From Bacillota bacterium (GTDB lineage: Bacteria > Bacillota_I > Bacilli_A > Erysipelotrichales > Erysipelotrichaceae), in contig JAQXNC010000023.1 in NCBI GenBank assembly GCA_029097145.1, forward strand, positions 1 through 38,790: a stretch of DNA of 38,790 nucleotides. Reading direction: 5' to 3'. Of the stretch, positions 1 to 7,829 are shown in pieces; the first letter of the stretch is position 1; each line of letters begins with the position of its first letter. Under the pieces are notes generated by a model. That model was given only the letters and a program-made list of their open reading frames with translations. It was not told where the DNA came from and did not search any database. The translations under genes were made by a program, and so were the position numbers.

Positions 1-40
1 CTGCTCAATTATTAGCTTTTATCAAAGTACCACATTTATT

Positions 41-97
41 ATTTTATCAAATTTTTACAGATATTATAATTATTATATTTTTTTACAATACATGTTA
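41..97 (+). promoter_or_regulatory. Promoter block of cassette A, shared with cassette B
   Basis: A TATAAT -10 box lies at 65-70 and ATTTTATCAAATT at 41-53. The same 13-mer sits at the identical distance (24 bases) before a TATAAT at 2688-2693. The two 57-base blocks (41-97 and 2664-2720) align without gaps, with 12 differences by my count. A further TTTTATCAAA copy near 18-27 makes a direct repeat with 42-51 and could be an operator. The -35 is not obvious, so an activator or repressor site is plausible (inference). Confidence 0.6.
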
Positions 98-125
98 TTT
101 TTTAAATAGAAATGGAGGAAAACTT

Positions 126-800
126 ATGAGAAAATTCTTTACTTTATTGTTGTCTTTATTTGTTGCTAGTATGATCATTGCTCCAGCATCGAATGTTTTT
201 GCTGAAGAAAATGGCGAAGGTGATCAAAACAATTTCATTGTTAACGTATCTGAAGATGGTCAATATATATCTCATATTTATGATGATGAAATTGTTGTAT
301 ATGATTTGGAAGGAAATATCGTTGCAACAGCTACATATACCGCAATCGAGATTCCTGAAAATATTGCAACAAATCAAAATGCGATTCCTAATGAAATAAT
401 TTCCCCTTTCTCTGTTGATGATTTTGAAAAATGGGGAAACTGGGTTCAAACTCAATTTGTACAATTTGTTCCTTCTTTCAATACCAGTGTAATTTCTGCT
501 TCTTTATTATCAACTTTGATGAAAGATGCATTTACTGGAAAAAACATTTTTGTGTCACTCTCTGCCATAGGGCTTTTATGTGATATTATTGCAGATCAAG
601 TAGTAAATGGACAAACGATTACGGTTAAAGGAGAATTTAGTTATAATGTATATTGCAATATTTTAAGAAAAGAACGCGTAAATCAATATAACACTAACGG
701 GAGTGTTAAAACATATGGTCAAATATCAGCTAACTGGTTAAGTTCTCCATGGGATTATTCTCAGCCTGCTGAATGTAGAGTATTGGCTGAAAGGTATTAA
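126..800 (+). CDS. Secreted protein A, unrecognised family with two-cysteine C-terminal motif
   Basis: I do not recognise this family. It is 224 residues with a clear Sec signal peptide (about 1-26, ending SNVFA) and a GGAGG ribosome site at 114-118. The mature part has an acidic start, a central amphipathic or hydrophobic stretch (about 115-165) and a conserved C-terminus. The paralogue at 3396-4229 shares the signal-peptide style (MRK...SNVFA), a CNIL cysteine motif and a closing DY[ST]QP..CRVL motif. Two shared cysteines suggest one extracellular disulfide. A small membrane protein follows after 4 bases, so a secreted effector with a self-protection partner is possible, but this is inference. 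It could equally be a surface or adhesion protein. Confidence 0.7.
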   Translation: MRKFFTLLLSLFVASMIIAPASNVFAEENGEGDQNNFIVNVSEDGQYISHIYDDEIVVYDLEGNIVATATYTAIEIPENIATNQNAIPNEIISPFSVDDFEKWGNWVQTQFVQFVPSFNTSVISASLLSTLMKDAFTGKNIFVSLSAIGLLCDIIADQVVNGQTITVKGEFSYNVYCNILRKERVNQYNTNGSVKTYGQISANWLSSPWDYSQPAECRVLAERY

Positions 801-804
801 TAAA

Positions 805-1119
805 ATGATAAAAACGTCATTGTATGAAGAAGCATTGAATTCTTGTTATAAATCATACAAAAACAATAACGATACATTTGACTGGCACAACAATACCTAT
901 CAGATAACCAATAAATTAATAGGAGCTGTGTATAATTACAGAATATTCCCTATTATGTCTTGTATAGGAATAGGTTTATCAGCGTTAATAAAAATGGATA
1001 ATCTTGTCTTGCTGATAATCATAAGAGCGTTTTGTGGATTAATTACGGCTTTAATATATAAAAATATAACGTTATATTTATTCTCTAAAGAGTTAAACAA
1101 AAGTATAAAGACTGCATAA
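805..1119 (+). CDS. Small membrane protein, partner of secreted protein A
   Basis: A 104-residue protein starting 4 bases after the secreted protein gene, with AAAGG about 10 bases upstream of its ATG, so the two are surely co-transcribed. Two hydrophobic segments (about 48-65 and 67-92) predict a two-helix membrane hairpin with charged ends. No family is recognised. Size, topology and coupling to a secreted protein are what one sees in many immunity or export-helper genes, but nothing in the sequence proves such a role. Its stop codon lies in the loop of the downstream terminator. Confidence 0.6.
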   Translation: MIKTSLYEEALNSCYKSYKNNNDTFDWHNNTYQITNKLIGAVYNYRIFPIMSCIGIGLSALIKMDNLVLLIIIRAFCGLITALIYKNITLYLFSKELNKSIKTA

Positions 1120-1130
1120 ATGCAGTCTTT
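1107..1130. terminator. Bidirectional terminator around a stop codon
   Basis: AAAGACTGCA (1107-1116) pairs perfectly with TGCAGTCTTT (1121-1130). The 4-base loop holds the TAA of the upstream + strand gene. The minus-strand HTH gene ends just beyond, so the hairpin can serve both directions. Confidence 0.75.
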
Positions 1131-1136
1131 ATCTAT

Positions 1137-1550
1137 TTATAATTCTCCTCCAAAAACTCTTTTTTCTTCTTTATATTCCAATTTCAATCGCAATTCTTTG
1201 TTATCTAATTTTAATTTGAAATTCTCATCTTTCATTACAGATAGTTGCTCAAACAATTGCACAGTTTTATTTTGGCTTTCAATAAGCTTATTCTGAAGGA
1301 TTTCTATTTCACCCTTCAATTCATTTATTTCTCTTTGTTGTTGGCTATCTCCAACCACAATTGGATTAGAAATCATTAAACCAGAGATAAACTCACATGC
1401 ATAATCATCTAGCCAAGTACCATTTTTACCTTGTTTCTGGACATGATCACCGAGTTCTTCTCTATGTCGATTGATATGCTTATATATAGCTTTATCTGTA
1501 ACTCCCTTTGAATGGGCAAAGTCCTGCACTTTTATCATATTATTGTTCAC
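1137..1550 (-). CDS. HTH and coiled-coil DNA-binding protein of plasmid type
   Basis: A 137-residue protein. The N-terminus (about 5-30) reads as a helix-turn-helix (KVQDFAHSKGVTDKAIYKHI). Residues about 70-130 are a heptad-rich coiled coil (EINELKGEIEILQNKL and onward), followed by a basic tail. This layout is common for small replication or partition regulators on Firmicutes plasmids and integrative elements. The start is GTG, with AGG six bases upstream; an ATG four codons in has no ribosome site at a proper distance. It lies 45 bases downstream of the truncated replication gene, on the same strand, and probably formed an operon with it. It may now lack a promoter, since the upstream gene is beheaded. 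Confidence 0.65.
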   Translation of the reverse strand: MNNNMIKVQDFAHSKGVTDKAIYKHINRHREELGDHVQKQGKNGTWLDDYACEFISGLMISNPIVVGDSQQQREINELKGEIEILQNKLIESQNKTVQLFEQLSVMKDENFKLKLDNKELRLKLEYKEEKRVFGGEL

Positions 1551-1564
1551 TTTCTACCTGTTCT

Positions 1565-1583
1565 CAACGGTTCTCTACCGTTG
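1565..1583 (-). other. Perfect inverted repeat between replication gene and HTH gene
   Basis: CAACGGT (1565-1571) and ACCGTTG (1577-1583) flank a 5-base loop in the gap between the two minus-strand genes. No T-run follows on either strand, so an mRNA hairpin or the HTH protein's operator is likelier than a terminator. Confidence 0.5.
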
Positions 1584-1595
1584 AATATATAAAAA

Positions 1596-2666
1596 TTATA
1601 CCTCATTCCACCACTTATATACAGTTGGTTTAGTCAATCCGGTATCACGAACACAGTCAGCTTTTCTACCATCCGGATGTTCTTTCCTCCAGCGTTGTAC
1701 TATTTCCTTTTTATCTGGTCTGCCATCTTTATTTCTCCACGTGCCATTTGGATAGTCTAAAGTCTGCACTAGCCTTGCACGTTCCAAATGGTCAGCTTGC
1801 TTTCTTCTGTTTCTCTTATTTTTCTGAATAGGCATATCTGATCTATAACTCATTTTATCGATAGGATATGTATACCAGGCACTATCGTATCCTTCTAAAG
1901 CTGCCAGAACATCTTCTTTTGTAAATGGATTTTTACCATCCTTATCTATCTTGTTCATTGATTCAATCAACCCAAAGGCATCTCTTTCTAGTTCTTCTTG
2001 GGATATACCGCATTTCATAGCTGTAACAGCTAATACCCATATTGACCAATATCTATGGCCTAATTTAGCTTCTCTTGGTAATCTTTCAAGCCATTTATCA
2101 TATACTTTTCGACTAAATTGCCATGTATTACGTGTTTTTTTATTGATTATTCTGTTTTGATACCACTCAGGATACTTATCCTTTGCCCTTTCAAGAGTTA
2201 AATCACTCTTATATGCAAAATCTTTTACTTTTTGATCCTCTCTTACAAAATGATTAAGATATTCTATATCTACTCTATCTTCAACGCTGAACGCACGTAC
2301 TCTATCACCGTTTTTAGTCATTGTTCCGACCATTCTGAATCCCTGACATACCGGTTCATACTGAATATCATCAACAAATTTGGAAATACTATCATGCCAC
2401 ATCATCCTGGTCAGCTCTTTTTTAAGTACTTCTAGCTGCTCTATTATGTTTTCAAACATAGGAATAGGCTGCTTTAAAAGGTAATATAGATGCAATCCAG
2501 TACCACTAGATACGATATAAGTCGGTATTGATATTCTATCAAACTCATCAAATTGATATATAGGGTTCTCTAAGCCATGAGTATACTCTTTTCCATCTCT
2601 TATATTCGTCTGAATTCCATCTAAATCAAAGGCTAATGCATATATTTCTCTACTGAAGCATTTATT
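1596..2666 (-). pseudogene. 5'-truncated primase-type replication protein gene of a plasmid or ICE
   Basis: The frame is open from 2666 to the stop at 1596 but has no ATG near its upstream end; the nearest usable start is TTG at 2495. Upstream of that TTG the frame still encodes family motifs: AFDLDG (the acidic DxD of archaeo-eukaryotic-type primases, near 2632) and VSSGTGLHLYYLL (around 2500). The middle matches replication proteins of mobile elements. The C-terminus is a helix-turn-helix (DTGLTKPTVYKWW). An in-frame stop at 2667-2669 and the missing N-terminal part of the domain show it is beheaded, exactly where the promoter block of cassette B begins. A TTG-initiated fragment of 299 residues could still be made but would lack the DxD. 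Confidence 0.75.
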
Positions 2667-2720
2667 TTATCAAATTATCACATATGTTATAATCATTATG
2701 TTATTTTAGTTTCTATGTTA
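2664..2720 (+). promoter_or_regulatory. Promoter block of cassette B
   Basis: The -10 is TATAAT at 2688-2693, with ATTTTATCAAATT at 2664-2676. The block aligns ungapped with 41-97. It begins within a few bases of the point where the minus-strand replication gene is cut off, so the recombination junction lies here. Confidence 0.6.
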
Positions 2721-2742
2721 GATTTATACGAGAGGTAGGGAT

Positions 2743-3378
2743 ATGTCATTTAAGAAAATTTCATCGCTAATAAGAAACGAAAGAAAATGGCCTTTATATA
2801 TTGTGGAAATATTTGTTGTCGGTGGTATATTAATTAACAATTTCTTTTTATCAAATGGCATTATTCTAGATGACGTTACTCCTATTTTATCTATGAAAGA
2901 CCTTGGATATAATGACTCACAAATAAGAGAAATAAGTTTAAAATCATATAAAAATACTGATATTTATAATTTAAGAGTTGCCAATACCAAAGATCTATCT
3001 TTAGACGATTATGAATTTGTTCACATAAAAATCTTTAATGTAAATGATGAATCTGCCACATATGACTTGTTAGTTGATGAAATGAAGGCTACCAAAAAGA
3101 AAGAGAAAGAATGGTTATTGAATTCTAATAATTATAAAAATGAAATTGATATAGATAAAGAATTCTATAAATTAGATAAAGTTAAATGGAATACTGAATA
3201 TGCATATTCTTTATATGACTATAATAATTACCCAGAAAACAAATATTATCGAAATTATATATTTCTAAAAAAAGATAACAGAGTTATGATTATTGAATTT
3301 CAAATATCTTTTGAAATAAATGAACAAAGAGTAAACGTACTTAAGGAATTAATAAATACAGATGTTTTTAATAATTAG
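2743..3378 (+). CDS. Single-pass membrane protein, partner of secreted protein B
   Basis: A 211-residue protein, not recognised. A GAGAGGTAGGG ribosome site precedes the ATG. One hydrophobic helix (about 17-38) follows a basic cytoplasmic start (KKISSLIRNERKW), leaving about 170 lysine-, aspartate- and tyrosine-rich residues predicted outside the cell. There is no detectable similarity to the partner in cassette A, although the promoters and secreted proteins are related. It is coupled to the downstream secreted gene (17-base gap). A role as membrane-anchored immunity protein, chaperone or receptor is inference from position only. Confidence 0.6.
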   Translation: MSFKKISSLIRNERKWPLYIVEIFVVGGILINNFFLSNGIILDDVTPILSMKDLGYNDSQIREISLKSYKNTDIYNLRVANTKDLSLDDYEFVHIKIFNVNDESATYDLLVDEMKATKKKEKEWLLNSNNYKNEIDIDKEFYKLDKVKWNTEYAYSLYDYNNYPENKYYRNYIFLKKDNRVMIIEFQISFEINEQRVNVLKELINTDVFNN

Positions 3379-3395
3379 TTATGGAAGTAACTTTA

Positions 3396-4229
3396 ATGAG
3401 AAAACTAATTACATCATTACTGTCAATCTTATTGCTTTGTTGTATGCTGTCTTCTAATGTTTTTGCATCATCTTCTAATTTAGATGATTCAGTGATATTA
3501 GATACGCAAACAACAGAATTAGATTGGTCAAACGACGGATTAGAAAATGCAGTAATTACAAACAGAAATATTGATTATGAATCTAGAACCAATTATTCGT
3601 CATTACCGCCATCTGTTGAACTTGATTTTATAATTTCATCAACAGGAGATAGGGTACACTTCGAAAGAATAGGCGATATTGGCTATTACTACGAGAATGA
3701 TATTTTAATTACAACTATCGAATATAATACTTTATCTCGTGTTAGAGCGACAATTCCTAATTCTATTAAAAGTTTAAATTTTAGTGCTGGCAGCGGATTC
3801 TCTAATTACTATTATTCAGGTTATAACGATTGGGTTGCTAATCATGTTGCTGGCAAAGCGGTAGATAAAGCAGTCCCTATATTGATAGCTGCCATCGCTG
3901 GAGGATTACCAACTCATTTATTAGAAGCCGCACAAAGTTTATATTCTGTTGCTAGCACTTTATTTACCTACTGTACCAATTCAAACGAATTTTCAGACGA
4001 TAGTTTAAGAGCTGTAAATATTTATTATGGCAGTTATAATGGCCAATGTAATATTCTTGCTTGGTATGGTTTCAAAGTTTATTCATTAAGAGAAGCTTGG
4101 AGTTCTGAAGTTGATACAAGTAGTGGACAGGCATTTAAAGCTAACGCAAATCACACATGGAATGGCACACCTTATGATTATACTCAGCCTTCTGCATGCC
4201 GTGTGCTAGTTAATAATTATCCATACTGA
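3396..4229 (+). CDS. Secreted protein B, paralogue of protein A
   Basis: From ATG 3396 the protein is 277 residues. This start is preferred because GGAAG lies eight bases upstream and the protein then begins with a normal signal peptide (MRKLITSLLSILLL...SNVFAS), as in the paralogue. The mature region has an extra N-terminal domain of about 110 residues. Next comes a hydrophobic alanine-rich stretch (about 155-195, including AIAGGLP). The shared C-terminal region carries CNIL and PYDYTQPSACRVL, with the two cysteines kept. The hydrophobic core plus compact cysteine tail recalls secreted antagonist proteins, but no known family is identified. Confidence 0.65.
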   Translation: MRKLITSLLSILLLCCMLSSNVFASSSNLDDSVILDTQTTELDWSNDGLENAVITNRNIDYESRTNYSSLPPSVELDFIISSTGDRVHFERIGDIGYYYENDILITTIEYNTLSRVRATIPNSIKSLNFSAGSGFSNYYYSGYNDWVANHVAGKAVDKAVPILIAAIAGGLPTHLLEAAQSLYSVASTLFTYCTNSNEFSDDSLRAVNIYYGSYNGQCNILAWYGFKVYSLREAWSSEVDTSSGQAFKANANHTWNGTPYDYTQPSACRVLVNNYPY

Positions 4230-4260
4230 AACCAGTGCTAATCTAAAGAGATACTACATT

Positions 4261-4350
4261 TAATACTCATATGGACTAATATCTATGGCCTAATTTAGCT
4301 TATCTAGGTAGTATTTCAAGCCAATTATCATATACTTTACGACTAAATTG
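4261..4350 (-). pseudogene. 90-bp remnant of a second replication gene
   Basis: This stretch aligns without gaps to 2031-2120, inside the truncated replication gene, with 9 differences in 90 bases by my count and in the same orientation. Read in the corresponding frame it keeps QFSRKVYD and AKLGHRY but now contains three stop codons. It is therefore a decayed fragment, not a functional gene. Confidence 0.85.
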
Positions 4351-4401
4351 GGGACTTGCGAAAAGCTCGAAGCTCAAAATTGAGTTTTCACAGCCCCTTT
4401 T
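4350..4401 (+). terminator. Possible terminator hairpin at the island's right edge
   Basis: GGGGACTTGCGAAAA (4350-4364) pairs with TTTTCACAGCCCC (4385-4397), allowing two bulges and one mismatch. TTTT follows at 4398-4401. The loop contains another short inverted repeat. It could stop transcription leaving cassette B, and it begins exactly where the replication remnant ends. On the minus strand it lies just past the glycosyltransferase stop but has no good T-run there. Confidence 0.5.
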
Positions 4402-4404
4402 AAT

Positions 4405-6213
4405 TTAGCCAAAATACCATGTAGGCAACCACCTTAAGAACTTCTGTACATAGAAATATGTTGTTTCAAAACCACCGGTTACCGGTAAAAAGATGATAAA
4501 CAGAATGAAGCTTAAAATGATTATAGCCTGCATCAGATATTCAAACTGGCGATTATTTTTTGAAAGATGATAAAGGGTATATGTCAGTATCAGAATCAGA
4601 AATGGTATACATGGGTAATAGTGATAGGCAAAGGTTGTGCGCGAGACAAACATCCAAGGGACAAGATTTGTAAAATACATAATCAGTAATATCAGGAAAG
4701 TCTTTTGTCTTTTGATGAGAACCTTATAAAAGCTATATATGATAGCTATGACACCTGAGATATTAATCAGAGGGTTATTCATGCACGAAATAGTCATGAT
4801 AGTATCAGGATTACGTTTGACGTAATACCAGATCGGGCGGATGTTGAAAAGCCATTCATACCACTTTGATGAGTATGGATGAGTTGATTCAAGTCCAGTG
4901 TGGTAGTTAAACATATAGGTATTATACTGGATAACCTGGTCGATAAACTCATTGAGATTATGCCATTTTGTGCCATACATCGGTACTATGATAAAACTCA
5001 AGATATATATCATAACAGGAATGATAATAAAGAAGATAAGTGAAAGTAAAAAGAGTTCAACTGTTCGATTATTTCTTAGACGATAGTCTTTCTCTTTAAT
5101 AAATGTCTGGATATTAAAGATAAAGTAGATTAATGCGAGTCCAACTACTGCATAACAGCCAGTCCATTTAACCGATATCGCCATTCCCATAAAAAGGCCT
5201 GATACAAGAAGATTGATATAATGTTTCCTTGAGTCATGAATATAGTTATGTTTCGTAGCTTTAATCATAAATAGAAACATCCCCATGATAAAGAAGATAC
5301 TGAAAGGTTCAAGGGTAGCGATTCTTCCAGTGGTATAATGCATAAAATCAAATGCCATAAGCATTGTTCCATAGGTTGCCCATTTATGCGAAGTAAATTC
5401 CTTAACCAGAAGATATGTCATAAGTAATATTGCAGATGAGAATACTACTCCCATAATACGGTAACCAAAAGGGTTCATACCAAAGATTTTAATGCCCAGG
5501 GCGATAATCTCTGTTCCTAAAAGCGGGTGAACAGCAGTATACATCTTTTGCGCGTTACTGATTTCATAGGCATTGCGGACATGATATATCTCATCAAAAT
5601 ATGTTTCATTGATAAATGATGGATCTTTGATGAATGTATCCTGTTCATCAATAATTTTATAGACATCATCATACTTAAGGCCTTCACTGTAACTTTCGAT
5701 ACTGACATCGATATATTTATCGTCATTGACAAGCCATATTTCACTCAGGATTGATTTTTTTGATGGGAATGTCAGTCTTAGATACTGATATGAAGGTGAT
5801 TCTATAATCTCATATTTGAAGAAATCTTTTTCTTTAAGGGTAGTTATTTCTTCAAAATGAACTGAGTCATTAGAACCTTCAATTAGAATGTCATTATAGT
5901 AAATCTGATATTCACCATCATTGGCATTATTATCACCTTCACCAGATATAGTATAGATTTTATTAAATGAATCACTGGCCTTAAGTATAATTTCAGTATT
6001 ATCATATTCTGGATCATAGGTGGATGAAGGCATCTTAAATGATCCGAGGTTATAGACTGAGAGAATAAAAAAGGCTGTTATGATATAAATTAATGTCAAA
6101 TAACGGTTTTTTCTAAAGATTAATTTTAAAAGAAAATAGACTGTAATACTGATGATTAACAAATTCAATAGGTCGGCATTCTGGAATATTTGAAGACTGA
6201 TTTTTTCTAACAT
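4405..6213 (-). CDS. PMT-family (GT39-like) membrane glycosyltransferase
   Basis: About 602 residues and many membrane helices. The family signature is visible after an early pair of helices: FDEIYHVRNAYE with its Asp-Glu pair, then HPLLGTEIIALG and FGMNPFGYR. Related enzymes move mannose from a polyprenyl-phosphate carrier to proteins or other acceptors at the outer membrane face. An extracytoplasmic domain of about 140 residues is inserted before the signature. The acceptor cannot be deduced. The start chosen is the second ATG (6213), because a TTGTCT-17-TAAAAT promoter ends exactly six bases before it and no ribosome site exists. The first ATG (6219) would lie between the -10 box and the likely start of transcription. 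Confidence 0.8.
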   Translation of the reverse strand: MLEKISLQIFQNADLLNLLIISITVYFLLKLIFRKNRYLTLIYIITAFFILSVYNLGSFKMPSSTYDPEYDNTEIILKASDSFNKIYTISGEGDNNANDGEYQIYYNDILIEGSNDSVHFEEITTLKEKDFFKYEIIESPSYQYLRLTFPSKKSILSEIWLVNDDKYIDVSIESYSEGLKYDDVYKIIDEQDTFIKDPSFINETYFDEIYHVRNAYEISNAQKMYTAVHPLLGTEIIALGIKIFGMNPFGYRIMGVVFSSAILLMTYLLVKEFTSHKWATYGTMLMAFDFMHYTTGRIATLEPFSIFFIMGMFLFMIKATKHNYIHDSRKHYINLLVSGLFMGMAISVKWTGCYAVVGLALIYFIFNIQTFIKEKDYRLRNNRTVELFLLSLIFFIIIPVMIYILSFIIVPMYGTKWHNLNEFIDQVIQYNTYMFNYHTGLESTHPYSSKWYEWLFNIRPIWYYVKRNPDTIMTISCMNNPLINISGVIAIIYSFYKVLIKRQKTFLILLIMYFTNLVPWMFVSRTTFAYHYYPCIPFLILILTYTLYHLSKNNRQFEYLMQAIIILSFILFIIFLPVTGGFETTYFYVQKFLRWLPTWYFG

Positions 6214-6219
6214 AGCCAT

Positions 6220-6248
6220 ATTTTAAGATATATTTAAAGAATAGACAA
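6220..6248 (-). promoter_or_regulatory. Promoter of the glycosyltransferase gene, probably leaderless
   Basis: On the minus strand, TTGTCT (6248-6243), a 17-base spacer and TAAAAT (6225-6220) end six bases before the ATG at 6213. The expected start of transcription coincides with that ATG. Confidence 0.6.
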
Positions 6249-6260
6249 ACAAAATAAGTG

Positions 6261-6266
6261 TATAAT
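6261..6266 (+). promoter_or_regulatory. -10 box directly before the sugar kinase start
   Basis: A TATAAT ends eight bases before ATG 6275, and no Shine-Dalgarno sequence lies between. No convincing -35 is seen at 16-18 bases. The mRNA would begin at or next to the ATG. Confidence 0.5.
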
Positions 6267-6274
6267 ATATGCAT

Positions 6275-7192
6275 ATGATATATACATGTACTGTTAATCC
6301 TTCACTGGATTACTACTTAAAAGTAGAAAAAGAAATTGAAATTGGCGAAGTTAATCGCAGCATTAATGAATTCTATACTGCTGGTGGTAAAGGAGTGAAT
6401 GTATCGATTGTCTTAAACAATCTTATGATTCCATCGACAGCTATAGGGTTTTTAGGTGGTTTTGTAAAGGACTACTATCTCTCATTCCTCAAAGGATATC
6501 CATTTATACAACCTATCTTTACTGGTATCAACGGCAATACCCGTATTAATATAAAGATTAATGGTAAGAAAGAAACTGATCTTAATACTAATGGACCACA
6601 TATCACTGATGAAGAGTTTGAACGTTTTTTAAAAAGAGCTTTAAAGGCCGATGAGGGTGATATCTTTATTCTGAGTGGTAATGTTCAAAGTGAAATATAC
6701 AGTCGTATTATTGCGATGATAGAAGAACTTTCAAGAAGAAATGTTAAGATTATCCTTGACACTAATCCAGTTTTGATCAGAGACTGTCTGAAATATAAAC
6801 CTTTATTGATTAAACCTAATCTTGATGAACTTGAAGAACTTGTTGAAAAGACTATTCATTCAGAAGAAGAGATTTATGAATCGGCTAAAAAACTGGTTGA
6901 AGCAGGAGCTAAGAATGTCATTGTATCATTGGGTTCAGATGGTGCAATTCTGGCAGATCAAAGCGGTATATATAAATCTCAGGCTGTAGCTGGACATGTT
7001 GTATCGACAACAGGTTGTGGTGATGCCATGGTTGGTGCCTATGTTTTTAATATTCAGCGTGGAGCCAATGCGATGGAAGCTTTTAAATATGCTTCAGCTG
7101 CCGGTAGTGCGACAGCGTTTGTCGATGGACTGGCAACCAGAAATGAGATTGAAACCTGGTATAAGGAAATAGAAGTTGAAAGGATACAATAA
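6275..7192 (+). CDS. PfkB-family sugar-phosphate kinase, FruK-like 1-phosphofructokinase
   Basis: 305 residues from ATG 6275, which gives the usual FruK beginning (MIYTCTVNPSLDYY). The ATG two codons earlier (6269) is less likely. Family features are the N-terminal substrate signature GGKGVNVS, a central KPNLDELE motif and the C-terminal anion-hole and catalytic-base motif TTGCGDAMVGAY. That motif is usually GAGD, so an Ala-to-Cys change is present while the catalytic Asp is kept. FruK makes fructose 1,6-bisphosphate from fructose 1-phosphate; LacC-type tagatose 6-phosphate kinase is the main alternative. No fructose PTS gene is adjacent, so the substrate is uncertain. The next gene begins at the base after its stop. 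Confidence 0.8.
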   Translation: MIYTCTVNPSLDYYLKVEKEIEIGEVNRSINEFYTAGGKGVNVSIVLNNLMIPSTAIGFLGGFVKDYYLSFLKGYPFIQPIFTGINGNTRINIKINGKKETDLNTNGPHITDEEFERFLKRALKADEGDIFILSGNVQSEIYSRIIAMIEELSRRNVKIILDTNPVLIRDCLKYKPLLIKPNLDELEELVEKTIHSEEEIYESAKKLVEAGAKNVIVSLGSDGAILADQSGIYKSQAVAGHVVSTTGCGDAMVGAYVFNIQRGANAMEAFKYASAAGSATAFVDGLATRNEIETWYKEIEVERIQ

Positions 7193-7747
7193 ATGAAGAA
7201 AATACTGATAGCTTTAGTGGTATTGGGAATAATGCTTACAGGTTGTGCAAAGGAAGAAGTAGAAAAAGTAGATATTTCTGAATTAAATTCATATCGTGTT
7301 GATATGTCTTCATATAGTGGAATGAACAGTGTCGATCACAGTTTTAAGGGTATTACACCTGAAGAGTTTCTGAACGCTCAAAAAGATGGGGCTTCAGGAA
7401 TATTCTATCTTGGTTATACAGGTTGTCATATCTGTCAGAATGCCGTCAGCCTGATGAATGAGGCTGCAATTCAAAGTGGTGTCTATATCTACTATATTGA
7501 CTGTTATAATGAACTGTATCCATTACTTGATTATGAAGAAGATTTCATTGAAACACTAAAACCAATGCTTAGAAAAGATGAAAATGGCAAGTATGGTATC
7601 TATACACCACATGTCTTTGCGATGGTTAATGGTGAATATGTCGACTATGAGATTGGACTTGGTGATTATGATGGTTCTGAGAAAGCTAGAGAAAAGGCTA
7701 TTAACCGTTATAAGGAAATCATGTCATACTTTATAGAAGCCCAGTAA
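7193..7747 (+). CDS. Lipoprotein with thioredoxin fold and CxxC
   Basis: 184 residues. A lipoprotein signal ends in LTGC at residue 18, so the protein is anchored outside the membrane. The rest reads as a thioredoxin-like fold, with GIFYLGYTGCHIC supplying the redox CHIC and TPHVFA giving the cis-proline. A role as extracytoplasmic thiol-disulfide oxidoreductase is the natural reading. The pair ATAAATG joins its start to the sugar kinase stop, so the two are co-transcribed, although no functional link is obvious. The stop codon lies in the loop of its terminator. Confidence 0.8.
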   Translation: MKKILIALVVLGIMLTGCAKEEVEKVDISELNSYRVDMSSYSGMNSVDHSFKGITPEEFLNAQKDGASGIFYLGYTGCHICQNAVSLMNEAAIQSGVYIYYIDCYNELYPLLDYEEDFIETLKPMLRKDENGKYGIYTPHVFAMVNGEYVDYEIGLGDYDGSEKAREKAINRYKEIMSYFIEAQ

Positions 7748-7754
7748 GGGCTTC
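7736..7754 (+). terminator. Terminator around the lipoprotein stop codon
   Basis: GAAGCCC (7736-7742) pairs with GGGCTTC (7748-7754). The AGTAA loop includes the stop codon. A TATTATAATAAT tail follows, a weak T-run. Confidence 0.65.
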
Positions 7755-7778
7755 TATTATAATAATATAAATAAGATA

Positions 7779-7806
7779 TTGAAGAAAAATAAAAAAGGGC
7801 TATACT
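7779..7806 (+). promoter_or_regulatory. Promoter of the ABC exporter genes
   Basis: TTGAAG (7779-7784), a 16-base spacer and TATACT (7801-7806). An AAAGGTGGG ribosome site and ATG 7830 follow. Confidence 0.65.
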
Positions 7807-7829
7807 AAGATTAAAGGTGGGTTAAAAAT

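Noticed and set aside
1-4400. Island as a prophage or insertion sequence
   Set aside because: No integrase, transposase, capsid or terminal inverted repeats seen in the window; only replication-gene relics support mobility.
4350-4401. Hairpin as a CRISPR repeat or IS end
   Set aside because: A single copy with no spacers, and no matching copy at another boundary. A terminator is simpler.
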